DNA of 64,000 nt, taken from Bacteroidales bacterium (lineage in GTDB: Bacteria > Bacteroidota > Bacteroidia > Bacteroidales > Muribaculaceae). The notes below the pieces were generated by a model. It ran no database searches. It saw nothing but the letters and a program-made list of their open reading frames with translations, and was not told where the DNA came from. Positions 26,649 through 35,741 of this stretch are shown here, in pieces; position 1 is the stretch's first letter, and every line of letters begins with the position of its first letter. The translations under genes and the position numbers were made by a program. The stretch lies in contig JAAVFG010000055.1 of assembly GCA_014800895.1 (NCBI GenBank), forward strand, positions 47,566 to 111,565, in the 5' to 3' direction.

Positions 26649-26729
26649 ATTACTGACCTTATGCGGAATTAAAAAGCTGCAGAATATAAAAAAAGAGGCA
26701 ACAGCGTGTAATGCTCCGCAAACTGTTTG

Positions 26730-26761
26730 CAAAGTTGATAATAAAATAAATTATACGCAAC
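26730..26761 (-). promoter_or_regulatory. Weak promoter of the acyl-CoA synthetase gene
   Basis: On the minus strand GTTG (26761-26758), a 20-nt spacer and CAACTTTG (26737-26730) are one base off the consensus in each box. Confidence 0.4.
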
Positions 26762-26785
26762 TTTTTGAAAATAAATTTATTAAAG

Positions 26786-26845
26786 ACGGCACACTGTTGT
26801 ACGTTGTGTGCCGTGAACAGAACACACTCTTTAAAAAAGTGTGCA
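26786..26845. other. Two hairpins in a divergent intergenic region
   Basis: ACGGCACAC (26786-26794) pairs with GTGTGCCGT (26806-26814), followed by a second stem formed by CACACT and AGTGTG near 26823-26843. They lie between divergent genes, in the likely leader of the small membrane protein gene. Could be a structured leader or a small RNA. Confidence 0.4.
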
Positions 26846-26919
26846 ATCAAAAATTGTATCTGAACCATTCCCATTAAGAAATGTTATAGAATTAAAAGAA
26901 AATTATAAAAATCAAGGTT

Positions 26920-27141
26920 ATGAGTTATAATGAAAGAGATAATGATAAAGAGCGCAAAGAGGCTCTTGATCAGGTAGCGAACGGTATGCGTGCCAATCGC
27001 CGTGAGAAGCATGAGAATCACACACGCAAGATGAATCGTCTCTGGATGTGGCTTGGCGTAGTGATTTTGATATTTATCCTCCTTTTCTGGATCTTCGGTA
27101 TCGGAACAGCAGAGGATATAATGGGCACTACCAACGGCTAA
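26920..27141 (+). CDS. Small membrane protein of unknown function
   Basis: A 73-aa protein, not recognised. The first 40 residues are highly charged (ERDNDKERKEALDQ and RANRREKHENHTRK) and should be cytoplasmic. Residues about 41-62 are one strong transmembrane helix (LWMWLGVVILIFILLFWIFG). A short tail follows. It has its own strong terminator. The charged N-terminal helix may be amphipathic. Its reading frame is clean and the coding signal fits neighbouring genes. Confidence 0.75.
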   Translation: MSYNERDNDKERKEALDQVANGMRANRREKHENHTRKMNRLWMWLGVVILIFILLFWIFGIGTAEDIMGTTNG

Positions 27142-27158
27142 TCATTTCCGATAAAGCA

Positions 27159-27193
27159 AAAAAAGACCTGATTCGAAAGATCAGGTCTTTTTT
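27159..27193 (+). terminator. Terminator of the small membrane protein gene
   Basis: Fourteen base pairs (AAAAAAGACCTGAT with ATCAGGTCTTTTTT, 27159-27172 and 27180-27193) and a 7-nt loop. Confidence 0.92.
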
Positions 27194-27199
27194 GCTTCG

Positions 27200-27305
27200 G
27201 CGCACCAGCGCCTCACACGGGATCGGAAACCGGGAGAGCGGCTATATAGCCTTTGCATCAGCGCACCAGCGCCGATGCAGGGGATCGGAAACCGGGAGAG
27301 CGGCT
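27200..27305. repeat. Two direct 44-bp GC-rich repeats
   Basis: Copies at 27200-27243 and 27261-27305 share GCGCACCAGCGCC and then GGGATCGGAAACCGGGAGAG followed by CGGCT. The middle six or seven bases differ. No open frame fits. The same style of GC-rich non-coding repeat is seen at 36167-36271. Confidence 0.85.
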
Positions 27306-27329
27306 TTTCATCTAATCATAATAAAGAGA

Positions 27330-27361
27330 AAGGAGATTGTATCTGATGATACAATCTCCTT
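27330..27361 (-). terminator. Terminator of the glycogen genes
   Basis: AAGGAGATTGTATC and GATACAATCTCCTT form a perfect 14-bp stem with a TGAT loop. On the minus strand it is followed by TCTCTTTATTATG. It lies beyond the tandem 39-bp repeats that follow glgP. Confidence 0.85.
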
Positions 27362-27365
27362 AATT

Positions 27366-27482
27366 ATATGATTCTTTATTAGAACCGAAGCTTATGCGGC
27401 TTCTATATGATTCTTTATTAGAACCGAAGCTTATACGGCTTCTATATGATTCTTTATTAGAACCGAAGCTTATGCGGCTTCT
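27366..27482. repeat. Three tandem 39-bp repeats after glgP
   Basis: Units 27366-27404, 27405-27443 and 27444-27482 are identical except one base in unit 2. On the minus strand each unit can fold into two hairpins: GAAGC/GCTTC and GGTTCT/AGAATC. Each unit also holds TTAGAACC, the same 8 bases that include the glgP stop codon at 27486-27493, so the array looks copied from the gene end. Confidence 0.9.
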
Positions 27483-27485
27483 GTA

Positions 27486-30050
27486 TTAGAACCAGCGAGT
27501 ATAAGCGAAGTCCATGCGGTGGGGAAGCTCAGCATTCTTGGGATAGAGACGGAGAGCTGCCTTGATGATGCCGGGGCTCTTGAGAGTATACTTGAGCTCG
27601 TAAGTGTAGACATTGTCTTCACGTTTTACGACCTTAAGATCCTCACGGGTTGCATATTTGGTCTCACCATTCTCCTCGCGGTAGATCACGAGCTCTACGC
27701 CGAGAGAATCACCAAGACCCTTGGTGTCGATCTTGCAGCTAACGTCGAGAATCTGACCTGTGCGTGAAGCGCCGGCGTTAGTGATCTCATCGATATTTGA
27801 AGAGAGGATCTCAATGCTATCCCACTTGCTTGCCACTTCCTCTTTCCAAGCCACAATCTCACGAGCCTTGGCGAAGTCATTCTTGATGAGCTTCTCAGCA
27901 CGTTTCTGCTCGGGGATGTAGAACTTGTAGATATAGTCGTCGAGCTGACGCTTCATGGTATAGTGAGGCGCGATGTGACCGATAGAGTTCTTGATACGCT
28001 GGATCCACTCGGGGCTGTAACCCTTGGAATTCTTAGCGAAGTAGAGAGGCACGATCTCATTCTCAAGCATAGAATAGATAGTAGCTGCATCAAGCTTATC
28101 CTGCTGAGCCTGGTCGGTGTAAGTACGCTTGTCGGTAAGCGCCCAACCGCCCTGCTCATCCTTACGGTAACCCTCATACCACCATCCGTCGAGGACAGAG
28201 AAGTTGAGCACACCGTTCATCTCGGCTTTCTCGCCTGATGTACCGGAAGCCTCCAGAGGACGGGTAGGAGTATTCAGCCAGATATCAACACCTGAAACGA
28301 GACGTTTTGCAACGATCATGTTGTAGTCCTCGAGGAAGATGATCTTACCGGAGAACTCAGGCATTTTAGAGATTTCGGTGATACGCTTGATCAGACCCTG
28401 ACCTGCTCCATCGGCGGGGTGAGCCTTACCGGAGAATACGAACTGAACAGGGAACTTCTCGTTGTTCACGATCTTGGAAAGACGCTCAAGGTCAGTGAAG
28501 AGGAGGTGTGCACGCTTGTAAGTGGCGAAACGACGTGCGAAACCGATGATAAGAGCGTTAGGATTGATCTTGTCAACGATCTTGAGCACCTGAGTGGGAT
28601 CGCCCTGGTTCTTAAGCCATTTCTCCTTGAAGTCTTTCTTCACGAAGTCGATGAACTTATTCTTCATGTTTTGGCGCATAGCCCAGATCTTCTCATCCTC
28701 TACCTTGAAGATACCCTTCCACATCTCGGGATCGCTCTGATTCTCGAAGAGCTCGGGGTTGAGGTATTTGCTGTAGAAATCCTTCCACTCTGAAGCTGCC
28801 CAGGTAGGCATGTGAACACCATTAGTAACGTATCCTACATGGCTCTCCTCAGGAGCGTAGCCTTTCCATACGCCGGCGAACATCTTCTTGGAAACCTCGC
28901 CGTGGAGCCAGCTCACACCGTTAGCCTCCTGACAAGTGTTGAGGGCGAATGTAGACATGGAGAAGCGCTCGTTTGTGTCGGGGTTCTCACGACCCATGTT
29001 CATGAGGTCTGACCAGGAGATACCGAGCTTAGCGGGATACTCGCCGAGGTATTTGCCGAAGAGGCTCTCCTCGAAGTAGTCGTGACCTGCGGGCACCGGA
29101 GTGTGAACAGTATAGAGAGAAGTAGCGCGAACCACCTCGAGAGCCACATTGAAGGGGAGGTGCTCGCCCTGAACGTAGTCAACGAGACGCTGGAGGTTAA
29201 GGAGCGCTGCGTGGCCTTCGTTAGCGTGGTAAAGGTCAGTCTTGATACCAAGCTTATTGAGCATGAGGATACCGCCGATACCGAGGAGATACTCCTGCTT
29301 GATACGGTTCTCCCAGTCGCCGCCGTAGAGAGTGTGAGTGATCACGCGGTCCCACTCTGAGTTCTGCTCGAGGTCAGTATCGAGAAGATAAAGCTTCATA
29401 CGGCCGACGTTAACACGCCAGATATGAGCGTAAACCACACGACCGGGATAAGGCACTTCGAGAATCATCGGCTTGCCATCCTCGTCGAGAACTGCCTCGA
29501 TGGGGAGCTGGTCGAAATTCTGAGCCTCATAGTTAGCGATCTGCTGACCATCGATAGAGAGGCTCTGAGAGAAGTAGCCGTATTTGTAAAGGAATCCGAC
29601 AGCAGTCATGTTCACGCGGCTGTCAGAAGCCTGTTTGATGTAGTCGCCGGCGAGTACGCCAAGACCACCTGAATATATCTTGAGGCAGTTGCAAAGACCA
29701 TACTCCATTGAGAAATATGCAACAGAAGGGATCTTGTTGTCCATCGGCTGCTTCATATAGTCTTTAAACATTGCGTAAGTCTCCTTGATGCGAGCCATGA
29801 ATTCCTTATCATTAAGGATAGCGTTCACGCGCTCGTAAGAGAGCTGCTGAAGAAGCATTACAGGGTTTTCACCTACTGCGCGCCAGAGCACGGGATCTAC
29901 GTCATGGAAAAGACTTTTTCCCTTGCTGTTCCATACCCACCAGAGGTTTTTTGACATTTCCTCGAGCGGTTTGAGTTCCTGAGGAATCTCTGCGCTTACG
30001 ATGAGGTTGCGCCATGCAGGAGCATTAGTTTTGCTTACTTGAAGTTTCAT
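27486..30050 (-). CDS. glgP: Alpha-glucan (glycogen) phosphorylase, GT35
   Basis: This 854-aa enzyme releases glucose-1-phosphate from glycogen or maltodextrin. The N-terminus ([19 protein letters not shown]) is the DUF3417 domain of the short, alpha-glucan phosphorylase subfamily. Other marks are [25 protein letters not shown], the [10 protein letters not shown] site, and [17 protein letters not shown] near the PLP and phosphate site. The glycogen synthase gene lies 73 nt upstream in the same direction, so one mRNA likely carries both synthesis and breakdown. The 3' side holds an unusual triple repeat of hairpins. Confidence 0.95.
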   Translation of the reverse strand: MKLQVSKTNAPAWRNLIVSAEIPQELKPLEEMSKNLWWVWNSKGKSLFHDVDPVLWRAVGENPVMLLQQLSYERVNAILNDKEFMARIKETYAMFKDYMKQPMDNKIPSVAYFSMEYGLCNCLKIYSGGLGVLAGDYIKQASDSRVNMTAVGFLYKYGYFSQSLSIDGQQIANYEAQNFDQLPIEAVLDEDGKPMILEVPYPGRVVYAHIWRVNVGRMKLYLLDTDLEQNSEWDRVITHTLYGGDWENRIKQEYLLGIGGILMLNKLGIKTDLYHANEGHAALLNLQRLVDYVQGEHLPFNVALEVVRATSLYTVHTPVPAGHDYFEESLFGKYLGEYPAKLGISWSDLMNMGRENPDTNERFSMSTFALNTCQEANGVSWLHGEVSKKMFAGVWKGYAPEESHVGYVTNGVHMPTWAASEWKDFYSKYLNPELFENQSDPEMWKGIFKVEDEKIWAMRQNMKNKFIDFVKKDFKEKWLKNQGDPTQVLKIVDKINPNALIIGFARRFATYKRAHLLFTDLERLSKIVNNEKFPVQFVFSGKAHPADGAGQGLIKRITEISKMPEFSGKIIFLEDYNMIVAKRLVSGVDIWLNTPTRPLEASGTSGEKAEMNGVLNFSVLDGWWYEGYRKDEQGGWALTDKRTYTDQAQQDKLDAATIYSMLENEIVPLYFAKNSKGYSPEWIQRIKNSIGHIAPHYTMKRQLDDYIYKFYIPEQKRAEKLIKNDFAKAREIVAWKEEVASKWDSIEILSSNIDEITNAGASRTGQILDVSCKIDTKGLGDSLGVELVIYREENGETKYATREDLKVVKREDNVYTYELKYTLKSPGIIKAALRLYPKNAELPHRMDFAYTRWF

Positions 30051-30123
30051 TTTATTCGAAATATTTTAGTTTCGGTCTGATCTCAGCGGAGAGATCATTT
30101 TCTGTTATTAATTCTTTATTTAG

Positions 30124-31824
30124 TTAATTTCTTCGTTCGTTGCGACGGTTGAGGGCGATATCAAAGGCCTTGTCATAGTAATCTATGAAAAATTTCCAGT
30201 CGGCTTTTGCAGCTGTAAGGAATGATGCGTGACGCGCCTCGCTTCTTCCTGCCGCTCCTTCATTGATATATTCCAGAGCTTTACCGGCGATGATATCGCA
30301 TGCTGACTGATAGTTGGAGTCCGTACGCTCAATTACTGCTACGCCGCATTTATTGAGAGAGGGTTTGAAATTATCAATCACCCACTGACCGAAGCCTGCC
30401 TTGTCATCAGTGATGGTAGGCACGCCGAATGCCACGCTCTCCATTGGAGTATATCCCCATGGCTCATAGTAAGAGGGGAAGATAGTGAGGTCGAGGGCGG
30501 GGAGAATATCGTAATATCCGATATTGAAGATGCCGTCGTTAGCATCGAGATAGCAAGGAGCGTAAATCACTCTGAGATTGTCGAGCTTTCCTTGATTCTT
30601 GAGCTCGCGGATACGCACGCATACCTCATCGGAATCCTCGTTGTTGAGACGATGGGTGAGATAATCGGGAGCTGCGTCGTCATGGCCGTTGAAGCCAAGA
30701 TTCATCAGAAGCGCGCCGGAGGGCTCCTTCACCCATGCCGGAACGAAGATGAAAGCTAACGCCTTGGTATCCTTCGGCAACTCATCGCCTAAGCGGGCAA
30801 CGCTGTCGAGGAAGAGGTCAAGCCCCTTGTTTCGATATTCGTGGCGACCGGAAGTGGCTATGATGAAAGTATTGTCATCATACTCCTCCTTATTAAGGAG
30901 AGCGTTAGCTACTTTGATAAGTCTTGCCCTACCATCCTTGCGAAGCTTGTTATACTTCACGGTTTTGGGGACAAAGTTAGGCTCGAAACCGTTAGGGGTC
31001 ACCACCTGCGGGCGGATATCAAGCAGCTGCTGACATTCACGTGCTGTCACCTCACTTACAGTAGTGAAGCAATCGGCGGCATGGGCTGCGGCTTTTTCAA
31101 GAGAGTGTTTGCTCTGCATGTTAAGCTGTTCAGCCATCTGGTCGCCGTTGTAGCCGTTAAAGAAGTCGTAGAGAGGCTTGCCGTTTCCGCAGATGCTGCG
31201 ACCGATAGATGTAGCGTGAGTTGTGAATACTGTTGCCGCGTTGGGCATGGAGAATTGAGTATAAAGGAGACCCATACCGGTGGTCCACTCGTCGAAGAGG
31301 GCGATCACCTTGCCTTCGCGCACTTTCATATGGGCTGTCACAGCTTTAATAACTATGGCGGCTGCCACTGAGAAAGCGCAAGACTCCTCATAATCTCCAT
31401 AGCTATGGAGAGAGTCGACGCCGTAGCGTTCCCACATCTTTCCGTATACTTCAGGAAGATGCTTTACGGTATCACCCGGATTTACGAGGATCACCTGAGG
31501 AGATCCGGGTATATCCCATTTTCCCGTGCGGATGGAGATGCCCCAGGGGAGCTCCATTTTAGCTGCGGCAGACTTGAGAATCGACTTTTTCTCCTTAAAA
31601 TAAGGGGAAGGGTTTTCGGAGCTCCATACATCAGGACCTATAAAGACCAGACGGTCTTCAAACTGCTCTTTCAAGACATGCGCCTTAGTGGAGAGCACAG
31701 CATAGATGCCGCCGATTTTATTACATACCTCCCAGCTTGTCTCGAAGAGTAAGTCAACTTCAGCGAGCAGGTTTGTTTCAGTTGCCGCATTAGTCACTTT
31801 TTTTTCGTTCTTGTTGGTAGCCAT
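30124..31824 (-). CDS. Glycogen synthase, GT3-like
   Basis: A 566-aa synthase that adds glucose to glycogen. It resembles the eukaryote-type GT3 synthase used in Bacteroidetes: FETSWEVCNKIGGIYAVLSTKA at the N-terminus, FTTHATSIGRSICG, the ATSGRHEYRNKGLDLFLD donor-side segment, and YYEPWGYTPMESVAFGVPTITDD near the end. Upstream in-frame ATG 31860 would add 12 residues; I prefer 31824, where MATNKNEKK gives a normal start. It is the first gene of a pair with glgP. No strong promoter is seen in the next 100 nt. Confidence 0.93.
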   Translation of the reverse strand: MATNKNEKKVTNAATETNLLAEVDLLFETSWEVCNKIGGIYAVLSTKAHVLKEQFEDRLVFIGPDVWSSENPSPYFKEKKSILKSAAAKMELPWGISIRTGKWDIPGSPQVILVNPGDTVKHLPEVYGKMWERYGVDSLHSYGDYEESCAFSVAAAIVIKAVTAHMKVREGKVIALFDEWTTGMGLLYTQFSMPNAATVFTTHATSIGRSICGNGKPLYDFFNGYNGDQMAEQLNMQSKHSLEKAAAHAADCFTTVSEVTARECQQLLDIRPQVVTPNGFEPNFVPKTVKYNKLRKDGRARLIKVANALLNKEEYDDNTFIIATSGRHEYRNKGLDLFLDSVARLGDELPKDTKALAFIFVPAWVKEPSGALLMNLGFNGHDDAAPDYLTHRLNNEDSDEVCVRIRELKNQGKLDNLRVIYAPCYLDANDGIFNIGYYDILPALDLTIFPSYYEPWGYTPMESVAFGVPTITDDKAGFGQWVIDNFKPSLNKCGVAVIERTDSNYQSACDIIAGKALEYINEGAAGRSEARHASFLTAAKADWKFFIDYYDKAFDIALNRRNERRN

Positions 31825-31860
31825 AGAAACTCTAAAAATGATATAAGTTTCTGCAGACAT

Positions 31861-32360
31861 TTCTTTTTACTCTATAACAATCTTGACCATAAACTCGGCA
31901 AAGTGAGTTAAAAAGCTCAAAAGAATTCTTCATGCCTTTTATTAAAAAGGAGTGGGAAAAGTAAAGCTTATCACTTCATTTCAGCTCCTTAAAAAGGTAG
32001 TTAAGCCACGTCTGCACGAAACTTAAATCGTAATCTTTTTTATCTTTTATATACCTGTTATGCCTTTTTAAATCAGTAAAAGTCTGATTTTTAGTTCTAA
32101 GGGAAGTATAATACATAACTAATCCCTTAGTGATTTCGTTTACTCCGGCAAAGTAAATAAAAAATATTACAATCTGCAAGTAATTTAGTGAAAAATTTTC
32201 GTGTTATGCTATAAATTGCATAATATAAGATTCTTTGTTTTGTAATTTTCTTTATAAAGAAGTGTAATTAGTTATCCGGGAGAAATAAACTGCATTATTC
32301 GGAAATTTTAATTATGTTATAAAACATAAAAAGACACTTTAGATATTTCTCCGGACGCCA
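31861..32360. other. AT-rich intergenic stretch without a gene
   Basis: About 500 nt between glycogen synthase and the next gene's terminator. A weak promoter-like pair on the minus strand, CTTG-N20-TTACTTTG (about 32151-32182), could drive the glycogen operon with a leader of about 320 nt. No convincing gene was found; one 67-codon frame is discussed under rejected items. Confidence 0.5.
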
Positions 32361-32407
32361 TATACTGAAAAATCCCTTCGGACAGTCCGAAGGGATTTTT
32401 CAGTATA
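32361..32407 (-). terminator. Terminator of the DUF3127 gene
   Basis: A perfect 22-bp stem (32361-32382 with 32386-32407) and a CAG loop, with AAAAAT/ATTTTT inside the stem. It lies 16 nt past the stop of the DUF3127 gene. Confidence 0.92.
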
Positions 32408-32422
32408 AAATTCTGTTTTTTA

Positions 32423-32842
32423 TCAGAAAGGTAGGTCATCGCTCTCTTCGCCCTGTGCGAAAGGATCGGAGGCGAAGGTGGTGGAAGTGGTCTGTTGTAC
32501 AAATTCAGTTCCGGCGGGAGCTGCGGGCGCAACAGGCGCTGCTGCGGGCGCCTGCATGGAGCTTGTGCCGGGAGCTGCGAGTTCGCGGGCGGCATAAGCG
32601 GTGATGTCGGTATACCATCTACCGTTAAATTCGCGGCTTTCTGCGTCAACGGAGAAAGAATAGGAGAGACCTAACTGAGGATTGATCTCATCAGCACGCT
32701 GACCGAAGAGTGTGATTTTAACTTTACGGGGATATGAGCCGAATGTTTCAACCACTATTTCACGTTTTTTCCAGGCGTTGCCTGCCTTGGATGTTCCGGA
32801 GGTGAATCCGAGATCAAGGATCATTTTCCCTTCTAATTCCAT
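32423..32842 (-). CDS. DUF3127 protein with SSB-like acidic tail
   Basis: A 139-aa protein. Residues 1-90 (MELEGKMILDLGFTSGTSKAG, VVETFGSYPRKVKITLFGQRAD) match my memory of the DUF3127 family, small beta-barrel proteins of Bacteroidetes. A linker rich in A, P and T (about 92-125) leads to an acidic end, EESDDLPF. That end is very like the SSB C-terminal tip (DDDIPF) that recruits repair and replication proteins. So it may be an SSB-like OB-fold protein; the binding of DNA is inference. It has its own promoter and terminator. Confidence 0.8.
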   Translation of the reverse strand: MELEGKMILDLGFTSGTSKAGNAWKKREIVVETFGSYPRKVKITLFGQRADEINPQLGLSYSFSVDAESREFNGRWYTDITAYAARELAAPGTSSMQAPAAAPVAPAAPAGTEFVQQTTSTTFASDPFAQGEESDDLPF

Positions 32843-32879
32843 GTCAAAATATCTTAATCTTATTTTTATTCGTATCTTG

Positions 32880-32911
32880 CAAAGTTAGAAAAAATTCGGT
32901 TAACCCACAAT
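32880..32911 (-). promoter_or_regulatory. Promoter of the DUF3127 gene
   Basis: On the minus strand ATTG (32911-32908), a 20-nt spacer and TAACTTTG (32887-32880). Confidence 0.65.
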
Positions 32912-32973
32912 TTTTTCCTCTTTATTATTTCCTTTTCTTTTATTTTATTTGCAGTCTGAGTGGACGTAAACGA

Positions 32974-33600
32974 TTACATTATAGGGGAGTAGGCTATCTT
33001 TTTTGTATCAAAGAAGGGCTCTTTGAAATATTGTGATATCTCCACTGTCTCTCCATTAGGTGAGGATTTCATCTCGTCGCCTAATTCTCCCCCCTTGAGG
33101 GTGATGAGCCCGTTGGGGAGCGCGTTTTTCTGCTCCTTAGCTATATTTTTACGGCAGAGCTTGAGAAGGTCGGGCTGAGGCATCACAGCACGGCTTACCA
33201 CAAAGTCGAATTTCTCCTTACATTCAGCTACATCGCCATGCTGGAAAGATACGTTCTTCAATCCGCATGCCTGAGCCACTTCCTGCGCCACTTTGATCTT
33301 CTTTCCCGTGCGGTCGATAAGATGAAAATGAGTGTCGGGAAACATCACTGCCAAGGGGAGACCCGGCAGACCGCCGCCACAACCGAGATCCATCACTTTC
33401 GAACCGGGCGAGAATTTTATAAACTTTGCCAATGCGAGGGAATGAAGGATATGATTCACTTCAAGATTGTCAATATCCTTGCGGGATATGACATTGATCT
33501 TGCTGTTCCATTCGGGATAGGCATCCAGCATGATTGAAAACTGACGTTTCTGTTCCTCACTCAGTCCCGGAAAATATTTCTCGATAATAGTAGCTTGCAT
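32974..33600 (-). CDS. rsmG: 16S rRNA (guanine-527-N7)-methyltransferase
   Basis: RsmG methylates G527 in 16S rRNA with S-adenosylmethionine. The 208-aa protein has the family motifs WNSKINVISRKDIDNLEVNHILHSL (in pieces WNSKINVISR and HILHSLAL) and the SAM site VMDLGCGGGLPGLPLAV, then the later HGDVAE and VVSRAV. An upstream frame start (33648) would add 16 residues; MQATIIEKYFPGLSEEQ from 33600 is the usual start. A lone TATATTTG element lies at about 33619-33626 on the minus strand, so the longer form is unlikely. Confidence 0.95.
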   Translation of the reverse strand: MQATIIEKYFPGLSEEQKRQFSIMLDAYPEWNSKINVISRKDIDNLEVNHILHSLALAKFIKFSPGSKVMDLGCGGGLPGLPLAVMFPDTHFHLIDRTGKKIKVAQEVAQACGLKNVSFQHGDVAECKEKFDFVVSRAVMPQPDLLKLCRKNIAKEQKNALPNGLITLKGGELGDEMKSSPNGETVEISQYFKEPFFDTKKIAYSPIM

Positions 33601-33743
33601 GATTTCTCTCTTTTTATTGCAAATATAACAATTATCGCTCTCTTTCATCTAAAAGGGAGTCAAAATTGTTGTAAAAATAAATAGGCTGTCACAGAAGATT
33701 TGAATATATTTCTTGCAAAGTGGCAGCGGATAATTCAGATATT

Positions 33744-34385
33744 ATGAAGATTGCAATATTTACCTTCTCTCTCTTCGGGATCAACACCTACGTTGTGTAC
33801 GACCCTTCCACAAAGAAGTGTGCCGTGGTCGATCCGGGTATGATGCTTGATGAGGAGAAGAAAGCTATGGAGGATTTTATATCCCGTAATAACCTTGAAG
33901 TGGAATATATCATCGACACTCATCTGCACATGGATCATGTGGCAGGCGTCGCTTTTTTAAAGGAGAAATACCATGCTCCGCTTCTTGCCCATAGGGACGA
34001 TGAATTCTGGGGGGAGAACGTTGAGGCGCAGGTGAGGATGTTTCATATGCGTCATCAACTGGAGAATGTCAAGATTGACCGTTATCTTGAGGCGGGAGAT
34101 GTGATAAAGATAGGCGAGGGCGAGCTTAAAGTGATACATGTGCCCGGACATTCCCCCGGCAGCGTAGCCCTGTATGATGCCAAGGATGGTTTTGTCATCA
34201 CTGGTGACGCTCTCTTCGCCGGGTCGATAGGAAGAACGGATCTTCCGGGTGGAAACGGTCCGCAGTTGATAAAATCAATCAAGGAGGGACTCTTCCCGCT
34301 GCCGGACAATACGGTGGTCTATCCCGGTCACGGTCCATCCACCACTATCGGCGATGAAAAGAGAAGCAATCCCTTCTTAAGATAA
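33744..34385 (+). CDS. MBL-fold metallohydrolase (glyoxalase II-like)
   Basis: A 213-aa metallo-beta-lactamase-fold hydrolase. It has THLHMDH (the HxHxDH zinc motif, about residues 57-63), HVPGHSPGS with the next His ligand, VITGDALFAG with the bridging Asp, and VYPGHGPSTTIG with the last His. The order and length match the YcbL/GloB-like group of thioester hydrolases. ATG 33744 (MKIAIFTFSLFG) is preferred over 33720. It may hydrolyse lactoyl-thiol or similar esters; the thiol is unknown. Confidence 0.88.
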   Translation: MKIAIFTFSLFGINTYVVYDPSTKKCAVVDPGMMLDEEKKAMEDFISRNNLEVEYIIDTHLHMDHVAGVAFLKEKYHAPLLAHRDDEFWGENVEAQVRMFHMRHQLENVKIDRYLEAGDVIKIGEGELKVIHVPGHSPGSVALYDAKDGFVITGDALFAGSIGRTDLPGGNGPQLIKSIKEGLFPLPDNTVVYPGHGPSTTIGDEKRSNPFLR

Positions 34386-34408
34386 AAGATGATATAGTAG
34401 TAAATAGC

Positions 34409-34461
34409 TATAATAAAGATGTAGGGACGCGCCATCGGCGCGTCCCTACATCTTTATTATA
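34409..34461. terminator. Long perfect palindrome terminator
   Basis: A 25-bp perfect stem with an ATC loop. It is a complete form of the dispersed palindrome: the stem contains GATGTAGGGACGCGCC and its complement, with A/T-rich outer arms. It lies between the convergent MBL and MFS genes and can end both transcripts. Confidence 0.92.
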
Positions 34462-34468
34462 TTCAATA

Positions 34469-35671
34469 TCAGGCTAATTTCCTCTTCAGGTAGAAGTAGC
34501 GGGTGAAGAGGAGGTAGAGAAGCGTACCGGCTATCTGCATACCCGCTGTCACCCAGAAAGCAGCGGAGAAGGAGATATATTCTGCTATTAGTCCGCCGAG
34601 CAGGATGCCGATTCCCATTCCCAAATCCCATGAGATGAGGATGGATGAATTGGCAGTGCCTCTCTGATCATTGCGCGCCACCTTTATAAACATATTGAGG
34701 AAGGCGGGATACATCCGTCCGTTACCCAGTCCGATCAGAAGGGCGGAGAGAAAATAAGTCCATTGATTGAGGGCAAGAGCAAATAGCGTAAAACCGATGG
34801 AGGAGAGTATCACTCCCTGCGCACAGTTAAGGGTCAGTTTATCTTTCCTGAGAGCCTTTCTGCCTGTAAGGCGCGAGAGGACAAGACCGCACGAAAGGAT
34901 TGCAAAGAAGATTCCTGTTCCGTCGGTTATCCCCAATTCCTGCTTGCCGTATATGGCGACATAATTGCTCATCACGCCCCAGCAGAGCCCGAAGATTACG
35001 ATATTTACCGCCATCAGCCAGGCGCGTGTCAGGAAGAAATGGTCAAGATCCGGTTTAGGCTTATTCATCACCTTCTGACGGTTCGGCAACCGGACTGTGG
35101 TGGAGGTGATAAACCCTATAAACGCAATGATGAGGGAGATCCAGAAGAGGAGTGGGAAGTTGTCGGTAGCATTATAGATATATATACCGGCGGAGGGGGC
35201 GATAGCCATTGCCAGGTTATTGCTGAGTCCGTAGAAGCCTATACCTTCATTCCTTCGCGAGGAGGGGAGCACATCAATGGCTACCGTGGAATTAGCCACC
35301 GTCGTGGCGCCGAAGGGGAGACCGTGGAGGGTGCGGACAATGGCGAACATCAGAAGAGTCCCTGCCCCTATATAGCCGCAGAAGCATAGGAAGAAAAAGA
35401 AAAAGCAGAGCATCAGCACCTTCTTGCGGTCAAAACTGTCGACTATGAACCCGCTGAAGGGTCTGACAAGAAAGGTAGCCACAACGTAGCCGGAGAGCAC
35501 CAATCCTATCATATCCTTATCCGCCCTGAATTGTGCGTCAAGATAGATAGGGAGAAGGGGAGTGAGCAGATAGAAAGCGAAGAAAAGCATGAAATTACTT
35601 ATCATCACCTTGATATAGTTTCTATTCCATAATTTTTCGGAGGAGACAGTAGATTGTTCCGTATTTTGCAT
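34469..35671 (-). CDS. Major facilitator superfamily transporter
   Basis: A 400-aa inner-membrane protein with about 12 hydrophobic segments. The loop after helix 2 has GYVVATFLVRPFSGFIVDSFDRKKVLML, with the MFS mark GxxxDrxGRrk in the form VDSFDRKKVL. It ends with a basic tail (RYFYLKRKLA). It resembles drug-efflux or sugar-efflux type MFS proteins; the substrate is unknown. Its promoter (35710-35741) is strong. The neighbour across the terminator is unrelated. Confidence 0.9.
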   Translation of the reverse strand: MQNTEQSTVSSEKLWNRNYIKVMISNFMLFFAFYLLTPLLPIYLDAQFRADKDMIGLVLSGYVVATFLVRPFSGFIVDSFDRKKVLMLCFFFFFLCFCGYIGAGTLLMFAIVRTLHGLPFGATTVANSTVAIDVLPSSRRNEGIGFYGLSNNLAMAIAPSAGIYIYNATDNFPLLFWISLIIAFIGFITSTTVRLPNRQKVMNKPKPDLDHFFLTRAWLMAVNIVIFGLCWGVMSNYVAIYGKQELGITDGTGIFFAILSCGLVLSRLTGRKALRKDKLTLNCAQGVILSSIGFTLFALALNQWTYFLSALLIGLGNGRMYPAFLNMFIKVARNDQRGTANSSILISWDLGMGIGILLGGLIAEYISFSAAFWVTAGMQIAGTLLYLLFTRYFYLKRKLA

Positions 35672-35709
35672 AATTAAGGGTAGGCTTCCAAGCCATTCTG
35701 ATTACACTG

Positions 35710-35741
35710 CAAAATTAATCAAAAATGACGGTCTATACAAA
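35710..35741 (-). promoter_or_regulatory. Promoter of the MFS gene
   Basis: On the minus strand TTTG (35741-35738), a 20-nt spacer and TAATTTTG (35717-35710). The start site would be about 35703, giving a leader of about 32 nt. Confidence 0.8.

Noticed and set aside
27366..27482. CRISPR-like array
   Set aside because: Units are directly joined without spacers and no cas gene is present; it is a tandem repeat.
31976..32179. 67-codon frame on the minus strand in the 500-nt AT-rich gap
   Set aside because: Very AT-rich, without a ribosome-binding site or recognisable fold, and it covers the weak promoter-like site; not enough support.
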